Of a stretch of DNA of 7,316 bases, positions 1 to 5,476 are shown piece after piece. Under the pieces are notes generated by a model. It did not search any database and was not told where the DNA came from. It saw only the letters and a list, made by a program, of their open reading frames with translations. Numbering within the stretch: position 1 is the first letter of the stretch; each line of letters starts with the position of its first letter. The translations under genes and the position numbers were made by a program. Origin of the DNA: an uncultured Lachnospiraceae bacterium (GTDB taxonomy: Bacteria; Bacillota; Clostridia; Lachnospirales; Lachnospiraceae); assembly GCA_900557385.1 (NCBI GenBank), contig USSP01000091.1, positions 1 through 7,316 on the forward strand. Direction: 5' to 3'.

Positions 1-789
1 CAGACAAGTAAGAACCGGGATGGCGAAAAACTGACCTTTGGAACCGTACATTATCGCATGAAAAACGGCAGGGATATCTACCGTCAGATTGTACTGAATC
101 TGGATGAGGACGGGGACTTACTGGAAGAAATCCTGAAAGATGAGGGTTATCAGAAAGAGGGCTATCAGCTTAACGAGCCGGAATTTGAAAACCTGGTGGG
201 AAATATGACCTGGTATTATGAGAACGCCAGCCGTACTTATGAAGCCAGCCGACAGGATATCCAGGAAGTATATGACACCTTCCGGAAAGAGTTTAATGCC
301 CGTTCCTTTGATACGATGCGAAATGATATTCCGGTAGGACAGATGAACTTTAAACTGGAAATTCAGAAGGGTGAGAACCAAAGCGTATCCTACAGCTGGT
401 CCTATCCGGTTTATGCTTCCTTTACGGAGACGATTGCCCTGTTGGAAGAGCACGGCATGCTCCCCTGGGAAGATATTCAGGCAGCGCAGATAGAGGAACT
501 GGAGGTTTATGGACCTACCATTAATCTGGATGCATTACCGGAGGGAACCGAGGCGGATTATTCCTGGAGAACCGTGCAGTATACAGAGGAGACAGATATT
601 GCACAAATCATGAAAGCGTTATATCCTTCCACGTTGTTGAACTGGGTGATTGGTGCCACGTACAGTAGTTATGATGCCAACATTTACTGGAAAGAGGAGG
701 CAAACCAGAGAAGAAATTATACCTACATGGTATTTTTGAAAGGGCAGGTTCCTGAGCAGGTGATACAGGATCTGGCACAAGAACAATAA
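1..789 (+). CDS. C-terminal part of a DUF6449-like protein (5' end outside window)
   Basis: The reading frame is open from the first base, so the 262 residues seen are only the C-terminal part; the first ATG (58) is internal and has no ribosome binding site. No membrane segment, signal peptide or catalytic motif is visible. The segment is acidic and rich in Tyr and Glu, with alternating beta-like and helical stretches. The pattern near its start (HYRMKNGRDIYRQ followed by an acidic stretch) resembles the DUF6449 region that I recall at the C-terminus of large ABC-2-type permease-like membrane proteins in Lachnospiraceae. By that reading the missing N-terminus would hold the membrane domain, and an ATPase gene could lie upstream. 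The family call is from memory of the pattern and is tentative; the existence of the coding frame is secure. It ends with TAA just before a strong terminator hairpin, so it is the last gene of its transcription unit. Confidence 0.6.
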   Translation, partial: QTSKNRDGEKLTFGTVHYRMKNGRDIYRQIVLNLDEDGDLLEEILKDEGYQKEGYQLNEPEFENLVGNMTWYYENASRTYEASRQDIQEVYDTFRKEFNARSFDTMRNDIPVGQMNFKLEIQKGENQSVSYSWSYPVYASFTETIALLEEHGMLPWEDIQAAQIEELEVYGPTINLDALPEGTEADYSWRTVQYTEETDIAQIMKALYPSTLLNWVIGATYSSYDANIYWKEEANQRRNYTYMVFLKGQVPEQVIQDLAQEQ

Positions 790-797
790 ATTGTGAC

Positions 798-826
798 TTG
801 AAAACATCCTCCGGCTTTTATAGAAT
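798..826 (+). promoter_or_regulatory. Sigma-A-type promoter for nudC nested in the terminator
   Basis: TTGAAA (798-803) and TAGAAT (821-826) each match the -35 and -10 consensus at 5 of 6 bases and are separated by exactly 17 bases. The -10 box lies in the loop of the terminator hairpin. The predicted transcript start, about 7 bases further on (near 833), falls within the 3' arm. The message would thus lack the 5' arm and leave the CGGAGG ribosome binding site free. This is inferred from consensus matching only. Confidence 0.6.
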
Positions 827-848
827 AAGAAAAGCCGGAGGTTTTTTT
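808..848 (+). terminator. Rho-independent terminator of the upstream gene, overlapping the next gene's promoter and RBS
   Basis: A perfect 12-bp inverted repeat (808-819 CCTCCGGCTTTT with 830-841 AAAAGCCGGAGG) and a 10-base loop are followed by seven T (842-848). This is a textbook intrinsic terminator, 18 bases after the stop of the upstream gene. The 3' arm also contains the Shine-Dalgarno of the NudC gene, so in a read-through transcript that site would be base-paired. Confidence 0.9.
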
Positions 849-1736
849 ATGATTCAAAATATTAAGCCGTATCGTTATCGGTTGGAGTACGAAAACAGAG
901 AGCCACAGGGTGAGGATGTGGCTCTGCTATATCAGGAAAATAAGGTATTGCTTCGGGAGACAGAGGACGAGACGAATCCGTTAGCGGCACTTCCTTTTTG
1001 CGGAGAACTGCCGGGCATGGCATTTCAGTATTTGTTTGCTATCGAAGCTCCTACCGGTAAAGTTTTCCGCTTCTTTCTGGGAAACGTTCCGCATACAGAA
1101 AAGAAAGTGCAGGGAGAAGGTGCAATGGAACTGGCCGGAAGGCTTCATGGGGAGTGGAAACCGGTGAATATTTTTCGTACCCTGCAGCCCAGAGTTACAG
1201 CCTTTGCACTGATCACCGGGTATCAGATGGCGAACTGGTATGGGACTACCCGCTTTTGTCCCCGGTGTGGTAAAACTTTGGAACATTCCAAGACGGAGCG
1301 GATGTTGTACTGTCCGGATTGTGGCTTACAGCAATTTCCGAAGATTTCTCCCGCGGTGATCGTGGCGGTGACCAATGGGGATAAGCTTCTGCTGACCAAA
1401 TACGCAGGAAGAGCGAATACACGATATGCCTTGATTGCCGGATTTGCTGAAACGGGAGAGACGATTGAGGAAACGGTGCACCGGGAAGTGCGGGAGGAAG
1501 TAGGGCTTCAGGTGAAAAAACTGCGATATTACAAAAGCCAGCCCTGGTCTTTGACTTCTACGTTGCTATTCGGCTTTTATGCGGAACTGGATGGCAGCGA
1601 TGAAATCCAGCTGGAGGATGGAGAATTATCTGTGGGACAGTGGATGACCCGGGAGGAAATTGAAGAGGATGCCAATCAGGAATCGCTGACCTGGGAAATG
1701 ATTGAACGATTTAAACATGGAGAAGAGAGAAGTTAG
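849..1736 (+). CDS. nudC: NAD+/NADH pyrophosphatase, NudC-type Nudix hydrolase
   Basis: 295 residues. Family members cleave the pyrophosphate of NADH or NAD+ to nicotinamide mononucleotide and AMP in the cytoplasm; E. coli NudC also removes NAD caps from RNA. The order is typical: a variable N-terminal domain (1-130), a four-cysteine zinc ribbon (C137, C140, C155, C158), then the Nudix domain with a complete box at 198-220 (G198, E204, R212, E213, E216, E217, G219). Downstream comes SQPW (230-233), the start of the NADH-pyrophosphatase signature SQPWPFPxS; here it continues SLTST, so the signature is only partly kept. The ATG at 849 is chosen because CGGAGG (836-841) lies 7 bases upstream. 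The alternative in-frame TTG at 798 would place the first codons in the promoter and hairpin. The gene appears monocistronic, with its own promoter and terminator. Function confidence is high; exact substrate (NADH, NAD-capped RNA or another dinucleotide) is open. Confidence 0.92.
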   Translation: MIQNIKPYRYRLEYENREPQGEDVALLYQENKVLLRETEDETNPLAALPFCGELPGMAFQYLFAIEAPTGKVFRFFLGNVPHTEKKVQGEGAMELAGRLHGEWKPVNIFRTLQPRVTAFALITGYQMANWYGTTRFCPRCGKTLEHSKTERMLYCPDCGLQQFPKISPAVIVAVTNGDKLLLTKYAGRANTRYALIAGFAETGETIEETVHREVREEVGLQVKKLRYYKSQPWSLTSTLLFGFYAELDGSDEIQLEDGELSVGQWMTREEIEEDANQESLTWEMIERFKHGEERS

Positions 1737-1741
1737 AAAAC

Positions 1742-1778
1742 AAAAAGAGCATTGACCTGTATAGTCAACGCTCTTTTT
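1742..1778 (+). terminator. Rho-independent terminator after nudC
   Basis: An inverted repeat pairs AAAAAGAGC (1742-1750) with GCTCTTTTT (1770-1778) and TTGAC (1752-1756) with GTCAA (1764-1768). There is one A/C mismatch between them and a 7-base loop. The T run forms the 3' side of the stem, as in many Firmicutes terminators. The A run on the left would let it act on the other strand too. It begins 5 bases after the nudC stop. Confidence 0.85.
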
Positions 1779-1991
1779 CTCACATGTTTGATGGAGGGGC
1801 AATCCTGCGTCACATCTTTATGTATTTACTATAGCATACCGGGAAATACTTGTAAAATATATATACTATCATCTTTGCTATACCTAATAAGTATTATAAA
1901 TGCTGTCAGGGCTGCAAAGCATTACAGGAATGAAGCACAAGAGAACCGTGAACACTTGCTGTTTTGCTACGTGGGAAAGTGATGGAAGTGG
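1779..1991. other. Intergenic stretch with no convincing gene
   Basis: Between the nudC terminator and the proB promoter I see no supported gene. A 76-codon frame at 1752-1982 begins inside the terminator, has no good ribosome binding site and resembles no family I know. The section around 1845-1900 is AT-rich with TATA-like words (for example TGCTATACC at 1876-1884) but no matching -35 box. No T-box specifier or antiterminator motif, tRNA or tandem repeat was seen. Confidence 0.5.
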
Positions 1992-2020
1992 TTGCAGGGA
2001 CTGTCTGAAAATGCTATAAT
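1992..2020 (+). promoter_or_regulatory. Extended -10 promoter for proB
   Basis: A perfect TATAAT (2015-2020) is preceded by TGC (2012-2014), giving an extended -10 element. The -35 candidate TTGCAG (1992-1997) is weak (3 of 6) but at the ideal 17-base spacing. The predicted start near 2027 gives a leader of about 30 bases before proB. Confidence 0.7.
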
Positions 2021-2056
2021 GCCAGAGAAAAATAACGCTCAGAAATGAGGAATACG

Positions 2057-2857
2057 ATGAAAAAACAAAGACGGGTTGTAGTGAAGGTGGGAACTTCGAC
2101 ACTGACCATGGAAAACGGGGCATTGGATCTGCGTACCATTGATAAACTGGCACAGGTGCTCTGCGCCATTCATAATGAGGGAAACGAAGTGATTCTGGTC
2201 AGCTCCGGCGCCATTGCCGTGGGCGTAAATAAAATGCATCTGCCGGAAAAACCGAAGGAGCTTAGGATGAAACAGGCGGCGGCAGCAGTGGGACAGTGTG
2301 AATTGATGCATATTTATGACAAATGTTTCAGTGAGTATGGCTGCATGGTGGCACAGATCCTTTTAAACGGTGCCGATGTGGACTTACCGGAGAAACGGCA
2401 GAATTTGTCCAATACCTTCCACGCTCTTTTGGAGAAAGGTATTATCCCTATTGTCAATGAGAACGACTCCGTTACCTATGCCGAGATTGAATCGGAGAAA
2501 CAGGTATTCGGTGATAACGATATGCTGTCGGCCATTGTTTCTGTGCTGGTGGAGGCAGACGAACTGCTGATCCTTTCCGATATTGAAGGACTTTATGACA
2601 GCAATCCCCGGAGCAATCCCGAGGCAAAACTGATCCATAAAGTGGAAAAGATTGATGAAAACATTCTGGCACTGGCCCAGGGGACAGGCAGTAACCGGGG
2701 AACCGGTGGTATGAATACCAAGCTGCAGGCAGCAAGAAAGGTGACAGAAAATGGTATCACCATGCATATTTCTTTTGGTCGTAAGCCGGAATTGATTTAT
2801 GATATTCTGGAAGGGAAAGAAGTCGGCACCACCTTTTTGCATAGATCATTACCGTAG
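2057..2857 (+). CDS. proB: Glutamate 5-kinase, short form without PUA domain
   Basis: 266 residues of the amino-acid kinase fold. ProB phosphorylates the gamma-carboxyl of L-glutamate with ATP, the first step of proline synthesis in the cytoplasm. Motifs seen in order are KVGTST (K10), VSSGA (S49-S50), NENDSV (134-139), FGDNDMLSA (151-159), LSDIEGLYDSNPR (173-185) and GTGGM (215-219) with K222. These are the glutamate- and ATP-binding elements of the family. Many ProB proteins, including that of E. coli (about 367 residues), carry a C-terminal PUA domain; this one ends right after the kinase domain, a known shorter variant. The start is set at ATG 2057, because GAGG (2047-2050) lies 6 bases upstream; an in-frame ATG at 2045 has no usable Shine-Dalgarno and overlaps this one. 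proA, the usual partner, does not follow. Feedback inhibition by proline would be expected from the family but cannot be read here. Confidence 0.95.
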   Translation: MKKQRRVVVKVGTSTLTMENGALDLRTIDKLAQVLCAIHNEGNEVILVSSGAIAVGVNKMHLPEKPKELRMKQAAAAVGQCELMHIYDKCFSEYGCMVAQILLNGADVDLPEKRQNLSNTFHALLEKGIIPIVNENDSVTYAEIESEKQVFGDNDMLSAIVSVLVEADELLILSDIEGLYDSNPRSNPEAKLIHKVEKIDENILALAQGTGSNRGTGGMNTKLQAARKVTENGITMHISFGRKPELIYDILEGKEVGTTFLHRSLP

Positions 2858-2960
2858 ATGCTTTTCAGCATGGGATATTCGGGCAGAATAAGGAATATCT
2901 GTTATAAAAACAGTAAGATATGGACAGCCTAGAGATGATAGGGATGCATAGAAGTATCCC
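2858..2960. repeat. Cluster of small inverted repeats in the proB-eno gap
   Basis: Four dyads lie close together: ATGCT/AGCAT (2858-2862 and 2867-2871), GATATTC/GAATATC (2874-2880 and 2893-2899), CTGTT/AACAG (2899-2903 and 2909-2913) and GGGATGC/GTATCCC (2941-2947 and 2954-2960, with one G-T pair). None has a T run after it, so none looks like a classical terminator. They could be protein-binding sites or leader RNA structure for eno; the function is unknown. Confidence 0.5.
2900..2908 (+). promoter_or_regulatory. Possible extended -10 promoter element for eno
   Basis: TGT-TATAAA (2900-2908) fits an extended -10 element. No good -35 is seen at the right distance (around 2879-2885 the sequence is TCGGGCA). 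It lies between the two arms of a small dyad and about 80 bases before the eno start, so eno would have a structured leader of about 75 bases. The absence of a clear terminator after proB means eno could also be read from the proB promoter. Confidence 0.35.
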
Positions 2961-2990
2961 ATAAATCGGAATAGGAGGTCCTTTTTCTTT

Positions 2991-4310
2991 ATGAAGACAT
3001 ATCTGGAGATTACATCGGTAAAAGGCAGGGAAATTTTGGATTCCAGAGGAAATCCCACGGTGGAGGCTTGCGTCACTGTGAAGGATACCCTCACCGGAAG
3101 TTACAGTCACGCGAAAGCAGCTGTTCCTTCCGGGGCTTCCACCGGACGATTTGAGGCAGTGGAACTGCGGGATGGTGAAACCCGCTATATGGGACTGGGA
3201 GTGACCAAAGCAGTCAATAATATCAATACCAAAATCAATGAAGTAATTCTGGGGCAGAATGCCCTAAACCAACTGGAGATTGACCGGCTTTTAATTCAGA
3301 CAGATGGCACGGAAAACAAGGAAAATCTGGGTGCAAATGCCACACTGGCAGTTTCCATGGCAGTGGCAAGAGCAGCAGCACAGGCTTTGCGGATTCCCCT
3401 TTATCAATATCTGGGTGGCGTTTTTACCCGTCTTATGCCGGTGCCCATGATGAACATTTTAAATGGTGGGAAGCATGCTACCAATACGGTGGATTTCCAG
3501 GAGTTTATGATTATGCCGGTGAAGGCAGACAATTTCCGGGAAGCCCTGCGTATCTGTGCGGAGATTTATCATAATCTGAAAAAAATCTGCCAGAAGAAAG
3601 GGCTTTCCACCGGCGTAGGAGATGAGGGTGGATTTGCACCGGATTTACCGGATGCTTTTGCCGTACTGGATTTAATTGGAGAGGCGGTAAAAGCCGCGGG
3701 CTATGAGCCGGGAAGTGACATACTCATTGCTCTGGATGTGGCAAGCTCCGAACTTTATAACGAGGGGGATGGGATGTACCATTTTCCCGGAGAAAGCAAA
3801 CTTACCGGGCAGGAGGTTGTCCGGGATACAGCGGAAATGATTTCCTATTATGAAACCCTCATTGAAAAATATCCCATCTATTCCATTGAGGACGGACTGG
3901 CAGAGGACGATTGGGAGGGATGGAAAGAGCTTACCCGGAGACTGGGGGACAAAGTCCAGCTGGTTGGGGATGACCTCTTTGTTACCAATACCAAACGATT
4001 GGATGCAGGCATCAAATTACAGGTGGCCAATGCCATTCTGGTGAAGGTCAATCAGATCGGTACGGTGTCGGAAGCACTGGATGCCATTGAAATGGCACAG
4101 AAAAACGGTTACCAGGCAGTGGTCAGTCACCGGAGCGGCGAGACAGAGGATACCTTTCTTGCAGATCTGGCGGTGGCTGTGAATGCAGGACAGATCAAAA
4201 CCGGAGCTCCCTGTCGCAGTGACAGAGTGGCGAAATATAACCAGCTTTTACGCATAGAGGAAGAAATTGGGGATTGTGCCTGCTATAAACCTCCCCGAAA
4301 TAAGATTTAA
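2991..4310 (+). CDS. eno: Enolase (phosphopyruvate hydratase)
   Basis: 439 residues, normal length for bacterial enolase. It interconverts 2-phosphoglycerate and phosphoenolpyruvate in glycolysis, acting as a cytoplasmic magnesium enzyme. The substrate loop SGAS (47-50), H162 (in GGKHA), E171 (in FQEF), E212 (in GDEGGF), the metal ligands D249, E300 and the GDD aspartates at 327-328, K352 (in VKVNQIGT), the loop SHRSGETED (379-387) and K403 (in IKTGA) are all present. The protein should therefore be active. The start is supported by AGGAGGT (2973-2979), about 11 bases before the ATG. Odd points: only 2 of 20 arginines use CGT, against 7 of 11 in the oppB-like gene. Several positions (SGASTGRFEA, GGKHATNTVDFQEF, the tail CACYKPPRNKI) also differ from the main clostridial enolase as I remember it. 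It may be a second, less expressed enolase; that part is inference. Confidence 0.96.
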   Translation: MKTYLEITSVKGREILDSRGNPTVEACVTVKDTLTGSYSHAKAAVPSGASTGRFEAVELRDGETRYMGLGVTKAVNNINTKINEVILGQNALNQLEIDRLLIQTDGTENKENLGANATLAVSMAVARAAAQALRIPLYQYLGGVFTRLMPVPMMNILNGGKHATNTVDFQEFMIMPVKADNFREALRICAEIYHNLKKICQKKGLSTGVGDEGGFAPDLPDAFAVLDLIGEAVKAAGYEPGSDILIALDVASSELYNEGDGMYHFPGESKLTGQEVVRDTAEMISYYETLIEKYPIYSIEDGLAEDDWEGWKELTRRLGDKVQLVGDDLFVTNTKRLDAGIKLQVANAILVKVNQIGTVSEALDAIEMAQKNGYQAVVSHRSGETEDTFLADLAVAVNAGQIKTGAPCRSDRVAKYNQLLRIEEEIGDCACYKPPRNKI

Positions 4311-4325
4311 AAGTGGAAATGCAAA

Positions 4326-4340
4326 AATTTTATAAAAATT
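4326..4340. promoter_or_regulatory. CodY-box-like sequence between eno and the opp operon
   Basis: AATTTTATAAAAATT matches the CodY consensus AATTTTCWGAAAATT at 13 of 15 positions, missing only the C and G flanking the centre. CodY represses peptide and amino-acid uptake genes in many Firmicutes when branched-chain amino acids are plentiful, which would suit the downstream operon. However, it lies about 145 bases upstream of the likely opp -35 box, and the region is so AT-rich that chance is a real alternative. Confidence 0.25.
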
Positions 4341-4380
4341 TATGAAATTCTTTTTGTGTATTTTTTCACAAAGTTTCATA
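4341..4380. repeat. Imperfect inverted repeat downstream of eno
   Basis: Outer arms TATGAAA (4341-4347) and TTTCATA (4374-4380) and inner arms TTTGTG (4353-4358) and CACAAA (4367-4372) can pair, with an asymmetric internal loop and an 8-base apical loop. It is AT-rich and lacks a T run after the right arm, so it is at best a weak terminator for eno. It may instead be a binding site. Confidence 0.4.
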
Positions 4381-4406
4381 ACGAATATTCAGGGTTGTAT
4401 ATGGAT

Positions 4407-4459
4407 ATGCAGGAATGAGGTATAATTATTCACTCGGAAACAAGAATTCCTGTATTTTT
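4407..4459 (+). repeat. 10-bp inverted repeat with T run, enclosing a TATAAT word
   Basis: ATGCAGGAAT (4407-4416) and ATTCCTGTAT (4446-4455) pair over 10 positions with one G-T pair. A 29-base loop contains TATAAT (4421-4426), and five T (4455-4459) follow. As RNA this could be a weak terminator or attenuator for transcripts coming from eno. As DNA it encloses a possible second -10 box, with TTGTAT (4395-4400) as a poorly spaced -35 (20 bases). Confidence 0.4.
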
Positions 4460-4467
4460 GTATACAA
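4458..4467. repeat. 10-bp perfect palindrome TTGTATACAA
   Basis: TTGTATACAA is a perfect palindrome, 17 bases upstream of the opp -35 box. Its place suggests a possible operator or activator site, but one 10-bp AT-rich palindrome is weak evidence. Confidence 0.3.
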
Positions 4468-4484
4468 TCCTGTTTGTTTGTCGA

Positions 4485-4514
4485 TTGACAAAGTTTCTCA
4501 ACTTGAAGTATACT
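4485..4514 (+). promoter_or_regulatory. Main promoter of the opp operon
   Basis: A perfect -35 box TTGACA (4485-4490) and TATACT (4509-4514, 5 of 6) are separated by 18 bases. The predicted start near 4521 gives a leader of about 30 bases. The -35 box overlaps a perfect 6-bp dyad, TTTGTC (4477-4482) and GACAAA (4487-4492), with spacer GATT. A bound protein there could block RNA polymerase; that is inference. Confidence 0.8.
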
Positions 4515-4551
4515 TTACACGTTAAATTTTAATGAAAGCGAGAGATGAAGA

Positions 4552-5463
4552 TTGGGCAAGTACGTAGGTAAACGAATTTTAATGGCAATTCTTACGGTCT
4601 TTATTATCAGCGTAATCACATTCTTTGCAATGAATGCGATTCCCGGAGGACCGTTTAATAAGGAGAAAGCGTCTTCTCCTGCGGTTATCGCAGCAATGGA
4701 AGCACGTTATAACCTGGATAAACCCGTTGCGCAACAATACATTATATATATGAAGAGTTTGCTTTCCGGCGACCTTGGAGTCAGCCTGAAAAACGGCCGT
4801 GAGATCAAAGCAATTATTGGGGAAAGCTTTCCGATTTCTGCTAAACTTGGTCTGATGGCTGGTGGTCTGGCAATCGTATTAGGCATTGTCCTTGGTTCTA
4901 CCGCAGCACTGATGCGGAACAAATGGCCGGATCGGGTTATTGTATTTTTGATCACATTAATTACAGCCATGCCGTCCTTTGTTGTGGCAACGTTATTATT
5001 GTATTTCTTCAGTATGAAGCTGGGATGGGTGCAGGCATTCAGCGCCGGAACCAACCAGACCGTACTTCCGGTTCTGGCTCTTTCCTTATCGCCCATGGCA
5101 TATATTACCCGTCTGACCAAGACTTCCATGTTGGATGCCTTAGGACAGGACTATATTCGTACTGCCCGTGCAAAGGGAGTCAGCCAGATGAAGGTCATTT
5201 TCATTCATGGACTGCGTAATGCCTTGATTCCGGTTATCACCTATGTGGGACCTATGATCGCCGGTATTCTTACCGGATCCATGGTTGTGGAGACCATTTT
5301 TAACATTGGCGGACTGGGTTCTAAATTTGTAAGTGCCATTACCAACCGTGATTATACCCTGATTATGGCAACCACCATTTTCCTGGCTTGCCTCATGGTA
5401 GCAGCAAACTTAATCACAGATATTGTATACAAACTGGTTGACCCCAGAATCAAGTTAGACTAA
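4552..5463 (+). CDS. oppB: Oligopeptide/dipeptide ABC transporter permease, OppB/DppB type
   Basis: 303 residues, normal for the family, an inner-membrane subunit that forms half of the peptide channel. The N-terminus (KYVGKRILMAILTVF) runs into the first membrane helix (about 9-30). Further hydrophobic segments lie near 98-119, 127-152, 170-186, 225-245 and 268-294, giving the usual six. The cytoplasmic EAA loop that docks on the ATPase is at about 195-229 (DALGQDYIRTARAKGVS, then LRNALIPVI). The tail YKLVDPRIKL is the standard family ending. The start is TTG 4552: an in-frame TGA lies 3 bases before it and this start gives the canonical N-terminus, although its Shine-Dalgarno is weak (GAGAG-like). 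The next in-frame ATG (4582) would cut the first helix. It is first in the operon, directly behind the strong promoter. Whether the substrate is oligopeptides, dipeptides or another solute cannot be told without the binding protein. Confidence 0.92.
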   Translation: MGKYVGKRILMAILTVFIISVITFFAMNAIPGGPFNKEKASSPAVIAAMEARYNLDKPVAQQYIIYMKSLLSGDLGVSLKNGREIKAIIGESFPISAKLGLMAGGLAIVLGIVLGSTAALMRNKWPDRVIVFLITLITAMPSFVVATLLLYFFSMKLGWVQAFSAGTNQTVLPVLALSLSPMAYITRLTKTSMLDALGQDYIRTARAKGVSQMKVIFIHGLRNALIPVITYVGPMIAGILTGSMVVETIFNIGGLGSKFVSAITNRDYTLIMATTIFLACLMVAANLITDIVYKLVDPRIKLD

Positions 5464-5476
5464 GGAGGAGAAAAAG

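Noticed and set aside
798..848. Upstream TTG start that would lengthen NudC by 17 residues
   Set aside because: It would lie within the promoter and terminator hairpin, lacks a Shine-Dalgarno, and adds residues unlike the family; ATG 849 has CGGAGG at 7 bases.
1752..1982. 76-codon + strand frame between nudC and proB
   Set aside because: It starts within the nudC terminator, has no good RBS, and its Cys/Ile-rich translation matches nothing I recognise.
1779..2044. T-box or other riboswitch leader ahead of proB
   Set aside because: No T-box consensus, no specifier-like stem and no terminator before proB could be found; the promoter at 1992-2020 leaves only a 30-base leader.
2045..2056. ATG at 2045 as proB start
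   Set aside because: It overlaps the GAGG that serves ATG 2057 and has no upstream Shine-Dalgarno; the family N-terminus begins MKKQRRVVVKVG.
2384..2842. 152-codon minus-strand frame opposite proB, and other minus-strand frames opposite NudC, eno and oppB
   Set aside because: All lie fully across well-supported + strand genes, lack RBS and recognisable motifs, and are typical shadows.
4533..4546. Catabolite control (cre) site between the opp promoter and start
   Set aside because: TGAAAGCG fits the left half of cre but the right half (AGAGAT) does not fit the required palindrome.
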